Source: Trichopria drosophilae (Eukaryota > Arthropoda > Insecta > Hymenoptera > Diapriidae). Taken from it: DNA of 64,000 bases. The DNA lies in contig CM059587.1 in the NCBI GenBank assembly GCA_030407085.1, forward strand, positions 18,263,001-18,327,000, written 5' to 3'. Below the pieces are notes generated by a model. That model made no database searches. It was not told where the DNA came from and saw only the letters and a list, made by a program, of their open reading frames with translations. This document shows, piece after piece, positions 48,157 through 60,905 of the stretch. Numbering within the stretch: position 1 is the stretch's first letter; each line of letters starts with the position of its first letter. The translations under genes and the position numbers were made by a program.

Positions 48157-49319
48157 ATTTATTATCATTTTCTAGAATATAGTAATTCCTGGATTTAATC
48201 CAAGGGGAAGAAAGTTGTCCCTTTCTTCTCACTTTCACGTTTGATGACGAGTGTCAATATCCTGATTGCGGATAAAAGTTGACAGCTTCCGTTTAATTAA
48301 TTGATATTTAATTTACACCATTTGACATACGTTGACGTCTTATTCAGTGATAAATGAACGGTGACAAAATATTTCGACAATAATTGATGTTTCACGATAG
48401 CTTTTCCTTCTATTTAGTTTCTATTCAACACTTGCCAAGCGATGTTGTACGTTTTAAATTTTCCATTTCATTCTTGTGGGACCTTGCGCAGGTTCGAAAT
48501 TCAATTCCATGCATTGTTTGTTTCTGATGGCTAAAATTCGGCTTGTTTGATATTCCGCGCATTTGATAACGGAAGTAAGAGATTATTTTCTATACAATTC
48601 TCAAAAAATGTCAGCGATTATGCCAGATTGCTATCTATTGTCCTCCTCCCTCCCTCCCTCTGCTTTTGTAATGGTGGGTTTTTTTTATTGAATTTTGGTT
48701 CTTTAGGTCATAAATGGTGTATATAAATTTGATTGCCCTTAAATTGTTCACCTGTTGTTAAAAAAACTCGTTTGAAATAAGTTTTTCTTTCAAAATATTC
48801 ACACTTCTTTAATAGCCAAATAATAAATGTTCAAAAACGTACAAGGTATAAATTCACATTATAGACCATTTGTGAAATATACCTTGTACAGTTTGTGTAA
48901 AGTTAACATATGAACATAGAGACAAAAAATATATTTATTCTTGTATATGCTCCCAACGTCATGATATACACAGAAGCGTTTACTGCATTCATTTGACATT
49001 GTGATTGCAATTGATAAACGAAATTTTATTAAACCAAATTAAACTAAAAAGATATAATAATTTTTGGTGATTTTTTGAACTTCTAGTTGATTGGCCAAAA
49101 AATTTTCAGACGATTTTTCACCAAAATCAACAAATTCTATATTCAACAATATGTTTTCTGACTACCCGTATTAACGAAAAATTAACCAAACAAGGCAATA
49201 TTGAAAATTCCTAGAAATAAAAAAATACTCTAAACATTTTTTATGGAGGAATAAAAATTGTTTGTGTTGACTAAAAGTCCACATTTACATACCCGAGTAT
49301 AATATGTGATGAACATAAA
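48157..49319. other. Non-coding region
   Basis: No gene seen. A short TCCC run lies at about 48640-48660. Confidence 0.4.
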
Positions 49320-49367
49320 AATTAAAAAATACGTCAAAAAAGTGGTTCATTGTACACGGAATGCCCC
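49320..49367 (-). mobile_element. Solo end related to the 4.4-kb transposon family
   Basis: Read on the minus strand from 49367: GGGGCATTCCGTG, then CCACTTTTTTGACG and TTTTTAATTTTTA, in the same spacing as the terminus of the transposon at 12398. ATAT follows at 49368-49371, the same target sequence. No partner end was found. Confidence 0.5.
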
Positions 49368-49738
49368 ATATACATATTCTAAGACCATTTTAAAAATCGA
49401 CTTATAAAATAGAAAAGAAAAATTTTTAAAACTGTTGGAGTATGAAAAGAAAATATGAAAAAGATTACAGGATGTGTGATTTCTTCCAATGTACATTAAT
49501 TAAAATTGAATATTTTAATTAAGAGATTAATGACCGGTGAATAATCGTGAAGGAACAATGTACATATACACGGCCATTGACTTAAAACCAAAACAATAAC
49601 AACAACAAAAACATAAGATCTATTGTAAAGTTTCGGTATATTATAAATTAAAATTAAACAGGAAGTATTAAATAACAAATATTTTTAAACAAAAGAAGAG
49701 ACAAAAAATGAAATAAATTTTGGTAAAAATTAAATTAA

Positions 49739-49769
49739 ATTTTTGGCTAGGAATTATGGCCCTCTTCAA
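49739..49769 (-). other. Second TGAAGAGGGC...AGCC motif (Penelope-tail type)
   Basis: The minus strand reads TTGAAGAGGGCCATAATTCC, then TAGCCAAAAA. It keeps the order and spacing of the motif at 30402-30434, but the GAAA of the hammerhead core has become CAAAA, so it could not be active. Confidence 0.35.
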
Positions 49770-50439
49770 AAAAGTGAAAATATATATGAAGCAATCCATC
49801 CACTTCTCTCTCAAATTTTCTTATAAGTTAATTCTGGATAATTATATACATAGGAAAGAAGGAATTTAATTAGCAATCTAACAGAAATAATAAGAAATTA
49901 TAGTTTGAGAAACAATTTTTTCATAAGAATACTGTGCTCTGGCAGTGTAGTTTTTTCATGTATAATATTGACAGTATTTGCAGTATTTTTGATGTAAACA
50001 TTTTGAATTTCTTTTCTTTTGAAAATTTCAATTTCTTTTGAATTGTTCAGAAATGTTTGTCGCTTTTGCCAGTTTTTTTATAAAAATGTAAATAAAAAGG
50101 TCTAAAAAATCCATTATACTTTTTTGACTAGCAGTGTTTCTACATAGAATGTAGTTTAATTAAATAGTAGAGATTGGATTGTGCGAAGATTTGACCGTCT
50201 GCGCTCTCTAAATCTCAATTAGGTAAAATTGGTGCTACCAATAAGAAAATGAAAAGTAATGCACCAAATGAATTAATAATCGTTTTTGTTAGTAAAAAGT
50301 TAAAACCTACTAATTTATTACTAACTCTACAAACTACTAAACTAAAAAAGTGAATCTCTACTTGTAGATTAGTAGAATTTTATTAATGAATTAGTATTTT
50401 CGTACTATTTGTCAGTAAAAAACTTACTAATTGATGGCA

Positions 50440-50775
50440 ACTCACTTGTTCCGGATCGCCACGCGACGAAACTCCTAATAATCGTTTAGGTCGAGTGGGA
50501 TAATATTATAATAAAATTCCTGTAGAATTAGGAGGAAAATATGAATTAACTTCTTTGCAATTAGTTTGTTTTGGGGCGTGGTTGTTGTTTTCCGAAGTCC
50601 TGCCTCTTAGTAAACAAATAATCCGAACCCGAATGAACGGGCCTGTGGAAGGCACCTTCAGTTAGTTGATCGTGGGGTTCCGAGACGTTCGGACCAGTTT
50701 ATCATTATAGTTCGGGTATATCAGAGACAGAACCTTGAGACTCGCTTCGCGGTCTCATCGGTGGGTGAGTAATAT
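50440..50775 (+). promoter_or_regulatory. GC-richer promoter-like patch with a splice-donor-like end
   Basis: This stretch is markedly richer in G+C than its flanks. TCAGTT at 50658-50663 matches the arthropod initiator, and AGACGT at 50684-50689 matches the downstream element but is about 3 bp closer than the usual spacing. GGTGG|GTGAGTAAT near 50762-50773 resembles a splice donor. No coding frame is recognised. It may be the start of a non-coding transcript or the 5' region of a retroelement. Confidence 0.3.
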
Positions 50776-50840
50776 TCGACATATTTATTATATTGTGTAT
50801 TATGTTATTTATTTATATATTATATAAAAATGAGATATCT

Positions 50841-50926
50841 GTTGGCGAGATATGTCTGGGGCAGGGTCCGCTCATAAGCCCCACTGAAGAGTCCGTGAGC
50901 GGACCCGGGACGAAACATCAGCCAAC
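50841..50926 (+). ncRNA. Hammerhead ribozyme, type III, with loop I-loop II pseudoknot
   Basis: All core positions of the self-cleaving hammerhead are present. Stem III: GTTGGC (50841-50846) with GCCAAC (50921-50926), and ATGT (50852-50855) with ACAT (50915-50918), separated by a GAGAT/CA internal loop. Cleavage is expected after C50856 (GUC). Stem I: TGGGGC (50857-50862) with GCCCCA (50878-50883). Core box CTGAAGA (50884-50890; position 7 may be any base). Stem II: GTCC (50891-50894) with GGAC (50908-50911). Core box GAAA (50912-50915). Loop I 50864-50874 is the exact complement of loop II 50896-50906 (11 pairs), and a G-U pair may extend it. Such loop-loop contacts stabilise natural hammerheads. 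The host transcript is unknown. Confidence 0.88.
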
Positions 50927-52100
50927 TTTTTTATTTATATTTTTGTAATATTTGCATGTGACCTAGCATTTATCGAAATATATATTCGACCCCTATAACT
51001 GCGTGACCAACCCCCTTCCCTGTAAGTAACACCACTTTTCGCTCTAGATAAGTCGGTTTTGATTAATTCAAGTTTAGAGAGCGATAATCTACAAATTGAA
51101 AATCTCTAAATTCAAAATCGCATTCAACTAAAATCATCAACACCTAGATATTAGGCAGTATTATGCAAAAAGTCATATCATGATTGTACACGATTTGTTA
51201 TGTAAGGTTAGTTTAGGTCAAGTTATGTTATGTTAGGTCATGATAGGTTAAGTTAGAACAATATTTGCGTCTCAGTGTTGCAATTATAGAAGATTTTGTA
51301 AAACCACTTAGCCGAATTCTTTACAAGGTATTGCCATTTATATATAAAATAAATGTATATCAGTGTAAATGTTTGTCTTTCTGAATTAGTACGAAGATCA
51401 GATGTATTTTACTTTGTTTCCCAAATAATATTAATTTTTTATTATATTTACCTCATGTTTATATTATAAATTCCCAATCCGAGTAGGGATTTAATCAGAA
51501 ATATAAATTGGTAGAGATATTAAATCGAGGATTTTGGTATGAACCGACTTTGGGGGTTTGGAATTCGGGGATTTTATTAGGTGGATTATGTCGCATTGGA
51601 TTTGGGTTCGAGGATTCCGCATAGTAATCAAAATAATATTAAACAGTAAGAAAAATACGGAGGTGCCCTCCAAGTCCCAGTCAGAATAGTAACATTTATT
51701 ACATTTTCATCCGCGTATCCACTGTATCACATCAGGAATGCACAACACGTGATTTTTATATTTAAAAAATATAATAGGCGTCTATCTCTTGCATTAAGTT
51801 AATCAATTGTATTTTTAATTTTTGTTTAATTGGATTACATCCATATTACTACTGAGTAATATTTGGCGTGACTAATTGTAAAACTGATGCAGATTGGATG
51901 TTATGTTTCTGGGCTACGCATATGCAAGGATCATGAATAGTAAACGGAACAATATTATGGTCTTATTTAACTACCGAAATAGTTACTTTAGCTATTTTTG
52001 TGATCCCGTGAGTTAGTTTCGTAAAATGGTTCGATTAACTCTATTTGATTGGCATCCGATATTTTTTCGAAAATGGATATCTTTGTATGATAAAAAATGC
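50927..52100. other. Non-coding region downstream of the ribozyme
   Basis: No gene seen. It includes the degenerate TTAGGT-rich stretch at 51204-51250. Confidence 0.4.
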
Positions 52101-52757
52101 GTTTATACTTCAAAAAACGGGTGTCTTATTTTGAAAAATTTCGTCCTCACTTTTAAGACGTTTTTGGGTGTCTCAAAGAAAGACGTTATAAATGACTTCT
52201 TTTGAGACGCTGGAAGTGTCTTCAACCGCAATCTTGATACATAACCTAAAAGTATATGTGAGAAAGTTGTGTGTATGTGAAAATGGATCAACATTCGTGC
52301 TCCGTTTGCCATTTTCGGGCTAATTTGATAATTTTGCATCCTTCATTTATGCAACAAGACATAATTTTTTCATACACATACGGGATTTACGAACACAATA
52401 ATGAACCGTTGAAACCACATCAACCGAACCACCGCACATCAACAGAATAGGTTATATAGCTTTTATCCAGACGTTTTGTCGAGTCTGTAGTTTCCGAATA
52501 TTCACGAAGAAATTCGAATTGGCAATGTATCTGCTCAATTTGCAAGTGTCTCAACACATAAATGTCTTAAATTAGCTAAAACGATTTAAATGTAGACACT
52601 TTTACCGTCTTCAACATACGTCTCAGATTATAAGACACGAAAATGTCTTACTTACGATCGATAGATGCAAATAATGTCTCAAAAATTTCAGACACTTTGC
52701 AACGAATACACACATATTAAGACGTTAATTCTGACAAGACATTTTTGAAGTGTTTAT
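52101..52757. repeat. Inverted element built of AAGACGT/GTGTCT words
   Basis: The ends resemble each other in inverted orientation (ACTTCAAAAAACGGGTGTCT at left; complement ACTTCAAAAATGTCTTGTC at right). Between them AAGACG, GTGTCT and AGACAT words recur at irregular short spacing, more than a dozen times. A minus-strand frame at 52103-52339 shows no known domain. Confidence 0.5.
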
Positions 52758-55700
52758 ATAATTTCTTTAAATAAGAAGTTCAGACGCGAGTTTTTGCAGT
52801 TTAATACGACATTGTAAGGTAAAATCGGTTGATAATTCGAAAATATGAAATTTGCAACAAAATGGAGAAGCAAAATGCAGGAGTAATATGCTTAGAACAT
52901 AAACGTACCAGTTACGCAATACTAAACATTGTGAGTAATTTTTATTTTATCGTCAATGTCACGTCAGAAATGAATGGTTTAGAATGTTTTCAGCACTCGG
53001 ATATATATGATAAACAGACGTTGAAAACTTCCATGAAAAACTGTCCGTTTGGTCCTTAAGAGTTTAAGGGAATTTTTGCAAAGTTTCTAAAATCAGCATG
53101 GTATATTCAATGTGGATCAAGTAATTTTTTACATTTGCATTGGCCGTCTTGAATTCTTCACTTTGAATTCTTCAATTCCGAAGTTAGATTCGTGATCAGC
53201 GACCCCGAAAACTCTCGACAAACAAATTTCAGATGTTTATATTACTTATATAAAACTGCATATTGATATGATTTAACGTTCATAAATTTTGGTAAACACA
53301 TCCAACCAGAAGTCGCCTAACACTATACTGTTAACAATTTCCTGAAAGAGTAACCGAAGTTTTTAATCGTTACGGTTTCAGAATTTTACGAAACAGAGTT
53401 TTATAATATTTTGGTAATTTTCTAAAATTTTTTCGTAATTTTTTGAAAATATATCTTAATTTTGTTTCGTAAAATTCTAAAACGGTAACAGTAAAAAACT
53501 TCAGTTACTATTTCAGAAAATTTCTAAATAAAATTCTAACAGTGTAATAATGTAGAAAATGCTTATGACAATCCTAGGTTCCGCATATAATATAACTCTA
53601 AAAAAAATAAGTGTTAAATTAAGACCAATAGTTAGCTAATTTTATGGTGTAGCAAAAATAATTGTTGTTCGACTGAATAGTAGACTTCTTTAAAAGTCTC
53701 AAAACTACTCTACCATGCAACTAAAATGTAGTACCAAAAATTAGATATTGTCCAGAATTTGGGCTTAAATTAAACCGGTTGAGAATTTTAGATTTAGATT
53801 ATTTAGACTAAAATCAAACCATCATACACTGAAAAAAATTCATTGCAGCATAAAACGTACAACTTATTCTATTTTTCCATCAAACAAGATTGTATTTGCC
53901 ATTTAATTTGCGTCTTTCTTGCGGCTTGATGAAAAATTGACCCAGAAAGCTTAAATCTCATTTTAAGCTGTTAATAAAGCCTACTTCGCACGGAAAAAAA
54001 TGAAATACTTGGAATTACTAACTAGATAGTAGGATGAAACACAGTCATCGTATTTATTTAATTTTACTATTTAGTGATCTTGACAAATTAGATAACCAAG
54101 CCTACTATATAAATATTAAAATGAACTAGAAAACGTAGTTGTGCTATTTTTTAGAGTAAAAACCAGCTATTTATTTTTCTCCACCATCACATAAATACTT
54201 TCTTTAACTTATATAAAGGAATATCTTTATCTTTTATTAATTTATGAACTCAAAATAAGGTTGCAAATGAGAGGGATTCATTCGAATTTTTAATATTCAG
54301 GGTACAGACAAATGTGACAACTGAAACTTTAGTCAACGTTCATCTATGCTATTTATAACTAAAAAAACATATGGGATACTTCTTTTCAATGGGAATTAAT
54401 ATTAATTGGCCATTATCGTAATGAAAAACGCCAAATATATAGAATTTCTCAACTATTTTATTGGGTAGTCATTGAAAATTAATTTGTGAAGTTGCAGTTT
54501 TATTCACACTTACATAGCACCTTCTACAATGGGAACAGTTATTAAAAATATAGTACGAAAATATAATACTCCTATAGAAGACAAGAAAAATGCTTAGAAG
54601 TAAGCGTTAATCAGTTTTTGAGAAATTCTGTTTTACTTAAATTGTGCCCATCATTAAAAAATGTATCTTTCAGTTTAATATTTTATTTTACGGAAATGTA
54701 TGCATCCTAAATAAGGAATAAAACACATTTTTGTAGAAGTGTGTGTCTTTTTTAGAATTCTGTCAATATCAAGAGTGTAACATCATTAATGATGGCATTA
54801 ATTTATTAATGGCACATCAATATAGTTGTCAAGAAACAATTGCAAGATATTGCCCATTTTTCATAAGCCTGTTTGGAACGATATGTCGCTTGGTGTATTT
54901 TAATATTTAACGTAGTAATTGAAAGAATTGAATTTTTGCTTATTTCGGTTCCGATCTATAAATGATAGAATTGTGACTTTAACACCCTTTAACGATAAAT
55001 GTGCACAATTCGCAGATGAATTTTAGTGTCGTTTTATTTATGCAATTCAAAATTTGTTGTTAAACAGACACTTCCATTTCAGATTGGTTTTGATGTCACT
55101 CTTTCAAATGGTGCTGGTCAAACTTTCGAAAAACGATGCTTAACAAATTTGTTTTCAAAAATACTGAAAAAACCCCGATTTTTTAGGTATGATTTTTTTA
55201 GAATGCAATTTCTTATCAGAAACGTGTCCTCGACCGTTTTACTTTGAAACCACACATACACATGTAAAAGGTTTAAGGGAGTACTTTGTAAAATATAAAC
55301 CATAAAATTGCTACAATATTAAATTATTAAAAAAAATAAATTTGTAAATAAATATAATTAAAAATATAAAGTTATAATTCATAAATATTGTAACAAACAG
55401 AAGAAATAAATTGTTTGTCGTAACAAAATTTAAAACAATTTTCTGCTAATTAGATAAACAATTTTATCATTTAAAGATGTAATTTATGGGAAATTGTATT
55501 TCTATATTATATATTCTATCATTTTAATATACATATAAATCCGTTGAAAATTAATTTCAAATTCTTATTATTTATTACGCTGCGTATTAAAAATATTTCA
55601 AATATAATTTGTGAGTTGTGTTTAATTAACATTATAATAAGTACATGCAGATTAATTATATATTCAATTATATTTGAATATTTTAAAAACAAAGTACCAG

Positions 55701-56601
55701 TAAAAAAGTATTTCGAATTATTCGTCCTGGAATATCGTACTTTTTGAAAAAGTATTTAAACACGAGGTATGTTGATGCTTAAAAAATAGGTTACGCGGAA
55801 CAAATGTCGTTCTATAAATAAGTAAATTTTATAATTCAGTATATTTTATCTGTTCTTTTCATTTTTACCTCATTTTGTGTATTATGTAATTTACCTAATA
55901 ATAAGTTCAATATGTTTCTCTCACTGTACCTCGATTAAACTCTCATAAATGACTATCGCTATTTTATTTAATGTAATGCTAAATATCCCTTCAATACAAG
56001 ATAATCAAGTCATAAATATATTTTCTAAAATAAATAGGTATATATAAATATACCTAAATGTTTAATAAATACGCGAACAATATTTTTTCTACTATAGTGA
56101 ATATAAAAAATGTGTTTTTAGTATCAAGGGCGCAAAATAGTGTTTTTGCGCATATGCGTGATTAAAAATGTTTTTTATATTACAAGTAAATTTTCAATCG
56201 TAAATTTAAATGCACTAATATTACATACGTGCAGATCGAGGTACGTTTATGAAAAACTTACAATGATATATAAACTCGATTAAAGTGAAATTGAAATTAT
56301 TATAAGAAATTAAAATATTTACACGTTTTTTTTTTGGATCAAAATTTGGAAAATTTAATGTACAAGTGATATGAAATCATTTACATATACACGTATTACG
56401 TTTAATATACAGGTGTACAATTAATTCACGTGTAAATAAAATTTAATAAGTGTATATAATATTGTATTGTATGAGTTAATTTATTACTTAATAAAGACGA
56501 TTATAATTATTATTATTTAATGTTTATAAATTGAACATATTTTTATATATTTTACCCAACGTTTACATATATTTTTTATCTAAATAAATAAGAAAAAAAT
56601 C
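52758..56601. other. Long AT-rich region without recognisable genes
   Basis: No coding signal. A possible MITE end TACACTGAAAAAAATTCATT lies at about 53826-53845, similar to the CACTGAAAAAAA termini elsewhere, but its partner end could not be found. Confidence 0.4.
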
Positions 56602-56693
56602 ACGCCCCGGGGGGAATTGAACCCGGATCTCTCGCATTCTGTACGCTGTCAGCTTAAAACTGGAGTCCTGCTAATTAACCACAACGCTGCTCA
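56602..56693 (-). mobile_element. tRNA-derived SINE remnant 2
   Basis: The minus strand carries a box-A-like TGGTTAATTAGCAGGACT and a box B GGGTTCAATTCC, then CCCCCGGGGCGTG and a T-rich tail. It shares GCGAGAGA, TCC, GGTTC and ATTCCCC with the copy at 40590-40673, so the two probably belong to one family. Confidence 0.6.
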
Positions 56694-59100
56694 CTCTATT
56701 GACATTATTTAAAAGCGGGTACTTTTATAGGAGCAGAAGAGTAATCAGGATATTAATATTAAAAGGATATTACAGCTATGACATTGTTAACAGTTTATAT
56801 TGGTGACATGAAAGTATATTATATTCTGGGATTTAGTATCTTTCACTTTTTTTTTTGTAAATTACCTGTATGGATCTTGAGACGTACCGCTTTAAAAGGT
56901 CGACTCCACATTTTAGCTTTTGCCACTAACGCTTTCCGCCCATTTTAAAGTGCATTCACCAGAGAGGATACGCTTCATTTCTTTTTGTTACTGATATAGC
57001 AGAAATTTACCGCTATTTCTGAGCTTTTTCAAAATCAGGCATTTTCTTTGGTTCCCTCTTTTTCACGTCATTTGTTTCATAATTGTTTTTATTGCGTTGA
57101 ATAGACTTCCTTCTGTTATATATTTTGCTAATTTTTTAACAATATGACATAATTTGTCAAGGTATTGCACTTAAAATAATGTAAAAATTCACTTCACGAT
57201 TGTTATAATACTAAGAAAAAATCATTAATGGAAGCGTTTAATATAAATTCTCTACATCAAAGTTCAACGTTAACCTTCAATATTGGTGAATAGATATTCA
57301 GTGAATGGTTTTTCGCCACAAATCAATTTGAGTTTGGTTAGAATTTATCCGGCTTGTTGTATTTCGAATGTTTTTATATTGGTTCATCAAAGCAATTGTT
57401 ACTATCGAATGCGACAGATACGTGAAATCCCTTACAAACTCCATGGACGTGCAAAGCTATTTTATAACATAATGATCTATTAACCAAAGAATATCTCCTG
57501 TTAGTTATTATAGATTTTTATGTGCAAATTTTTCTGCATTTGCGCACACGAGGACTCATAGTGAGCTCATCATGAGAAGCATAACACGAACGTGATTTCA
57601 CTATGAGACGCAATACGCGTCGCATTACGCTGCGTTCATGAATTCATCCGTGATGGAATTTCTCACGCGTGAATTCATCGTGATTTCATTGCGATATCAT
57701 TTTGTTATCTGCGTCATTACGCCACGGGATTCTGTGGCCCGATACGATCCCAGAACAACAAAAATTGAAGTTTACTTAACAATTTTTAGATTTTTTCAAT
57801 TTTTTCTTTCGTTTAAAGAAAATAAATTTTCTTTCACTGGAAATGTGTTTTTTTTTTAGAAAATTACTTAAAATATAAGAATATTATGAAACTTAAGATT
57901 TGCTTCCAAAATCTTAACGTACACATTTTTAAAATCATCGGAAACTTATAAAACTGAATGTTTTAGGTACATTTAAATTCTTAATCGGCCATTTTATGCT
58001 TCACCATGTTAGTTTTTGTTTTACTATAACATATTTATAAACCAGAATCATATGTAAAGTTAGAAAAGTCCTTTTTATGTTAGAAAATAATCTAATTAAA
58101 CCTGGTTGATCAAAGATAATCACAAAGTGTGAGATTTAATAATATAAAAGTTTATTGTTCAAGAAATTATGAAAATAGATTTATGATAATTCTAACTAAT
58201 ATTAGTGGCTTAAAAGATAACGTAGTCATAATAAAACTTTTTTGTACTGGGATAAGTTTAAAATTAGTTAGTCATATTTAAAATCTATCTAGTTGTTGTT
58301 TTTTTCATATAATCTGAATAGTGATAAATATTATTAATTTTAAATCATTTTTAGTCATGCCATATAAAGGTATTTTTTCTTTTTCAGAGAATCGGCCATA
58401 TGCACCAGGCTAAACTGCAGAGATCCCTCGGGATAAAGCGCCCCTCTTATCTTATTAATTTAATAAATGAAATCTATTTTCAAAAACGTGTTTTCCACAA
58501 TTTCTGATCGTAAAAACATCAGAAATATTCTTATCTAGATTTTTTAATCTTTCGTAAGGGAGAAAGTAATATCATTATGTAATCAGGTAATTCATAATAG
58601 TACTAAAAATTTAAAATACTCAAGAGTAACATATTTACACTAATTTACTAACTATAAATAATTACATTTTGTTATTCTATTAATTGTTTCTAATTTCTAT
58701 TAATTTCGTGCATGACATGCAGTTAGCGTTCTATACTTTTATTAAGATTGATTTTCATGAGTACACTCTACAATTTTTAAAGTGAAAACTCTGAAATCTT
58801 TCTGCATAAAATATATTGTTTAAAAGTGCTAATTTTATTACTTTAATTAGCACTTTAATAGGTACCTTTATACAGTGAGATTTTACATTTCCCACTTCAA
58901 AAATTGTAGAGAGTATATTATGCTGATTAATATATTGAGTTCGAAACTTTTTGGGTCATCATTACAAACCATTAAGTTATTCAGGGTGTGCTGAAATTGT
59001 ATTTGGGTAGTTATACGAACGAGGGAATTGCGTGGTCAAGCGTATTTTATATAATAATTTTTAAAAAAACATCTTTTCTCATAATGAAAATGGTTTAATA
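56694..59100. other. Non-coding region with a patch of repeated short words
   Basis: At 57540-57745 the sequence is GC-richer, and words such as GTGAATTCATC, CGTGATTTCA and GCGTCATTACG recur and are partly inverted. No gene is recognised elsewhere in the interval. Confidence 0.4.
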
Positions 59101-59120
59101 AAATGACTGATCAAACATCA

Positions 59121-60905
59121 TGGACGAATTTTCAAAAATTTGAACAGATTCGTTTGAAACTTGTTATTTGGGTTTTTTTTACGTCGTTGATTATGAATCT
59201 TATGTCAAACTTTCAAAATTCAAAATGGCGGATCAAATATGGTGGACAAATTTTAAAACAATTGATCAAATTCATTTGTCACTTGTTATTAAGCGATTTT
59301 CGAGTTCTTTGATTATAAATCCGATGTAACGTTAATACATTTGATAAAAACACATCTCCACGAAGAAAATAAACTATGAAATACACGAAACAATAAAATT
59401 GCTGAAAAAGGATCAACTGATCCACTTGTCATATTTGTGAGATAGAATAATTATTTGTTTTTTATAAATATTCATATTCCAATTAATTGTCTTTTAACCA
59501 CTTCTGAAATTATGAACTTGTATACAGGGTGTACGAAAAGTCCCGGGACGGTTGAATAACTTTCGAAAGAATAAAAATTTCAAAAATCGCCGAAACACGT
59601 GATTCGATTTTTCAAACAAGCTATCTTTTGAGGGGGGTTTTCGGCCCCCCAACCTCAAGGGGGGCGGGGGGCACGAGGGGGGCCAAAAATCTTAAATGGC
59701 AACATGGTTTGAGTGGGGGCTCATTTGAAAGGTATTTTCGAGACGAATCCAGATCACTGATCATAGAGGGCGCTGCGATCATTTTTCGGAGAGATACAAG
59801 TAAAAGAGGTTTTCAATATAACGTTCAGAAACGGGTTGACACCCGTTTAAGAATATTGTTTTACACGATTTTAAGTTTTTTAAGTTTTTTAAGAATATTG
59901 AATTACACGATTCGGCGACTTCGAAATTTTCATTTTTTCAAACGTTAGTACGTCTAAGATCTGAAAAAGTAAAAAATCTCTGCGAAAAATGATCGCAGCG
60001 CCCTCTATGACCAGTGATCTGAATTCATCTCGAAAATACCTTTCAAATGAGCCCCCACTCAAACCATGTTGCCATTTAAGATTTTTGGCCCCCCTCGTGC
60101 CCCCCGACCCCCTTGAGGTTGGGGGGCCGAAACCCCCCCTCAAAAGATAAGTTGTTTGAAAAATCGAATCACGTGTTTCGGCGATTTTTGAAAATTTTAT
60201 TCTTTCGAAAGTTATTCAACCGTCCCGGGACTTTTCGTACACCCTGTATAATTGAAATAAAAATTAATCAGAAATATTTTGGTGAGTTAATTTTCTGTTC
60301 GTGATCTTAGCGTCCTGGAATGGTTCAAAATGACTAAAATTGTTAATTGTTCAACTGGATAAGCTCACATATTTTTTAAAAGATCGCTAAATTAAATTAA
60401 ATGACTTGAACTTAACACTGACTTGTAAGTCCAAAAAGTCATTTACTCTCTATTTTCATCTTCATAGATACAAGAGTACAAATTTTGAATTAGATTTTTT
60501 GACGTAAAAATGCATCATTAAGATTTACATATTTTTAAAATTTTTCAATACGGCGCGCGTTTTATAACACCAAACAAAATGCTTACAAATTCGTCCGCCA
60601 TGTTGGGTCCTCCATTTTGAATTTAAAAACTGACATAGGATTTGCAATAAGCAACTCTCCAAAACATCCAAGTAAGCAAATTGTAGGGGATATTCAGTAA
60701 CTTTTTAAAATTTCAGTCACCATATTATATTCTCCATTTTGAATTTTGAATATCTGACATCGGAATTATCGATCATAATCAGCGACACTGAAAACCCAAA
60801 GTAAGTAGTTTGCACTAAATCTAATGTGATTTTAAAGTCGTCCATTATAAACTGACATTAGATTCGTATTCAGCGATCCTTAAAACCCCCTGGTAATATA
60901 TTTTA
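59121..60905. repeat. Diverged satellite units flanking a MITE in opposite orientations
   Basis: Units of about 100-125 bp containing TCCATTTTGAATTT, CTGACAT-GGATT and CAGCGA-CC-AAAACCC occur three times at about 60590-60890. At 59121-59330 there are two units on the opposite strand (TTCAAAATGGCGGATCAAAT, GATTATGAATCTTATGTCAA). Further degenerate units appear near 53160-53220 and 62865-63000. The MITE at 59525-60246 lies between the two arrays. Confidence 0.55.
59525..60246. mobile_element. 722-bp fold-back MITE, CAGGGTGTACGAAAAGTCCC ends, TATA/TA target
   Basis: Arms of about 265 bp are inverted copies (59525-59790 and 59980-60246). TATA lies on both sides (59521-59524 and 60247-60250), consistent with a TA or TATA duplication. 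ACAGGGTGT-type ends are widespread in arthropod repeats. The spacer has a roughly 25-bp direct repeat (TTAAGAATATTG, TTACACGATT). Mirror-image frames in the arms are not genes. Confidence 0.85.

Noticed and set aside
59628..60143. Two GGxG-rich ORFs on opposite strands with near-identical sequence
   Set aside because: Same cause: inverted arms of a fold-back MITE with G-rich terminal sequence.
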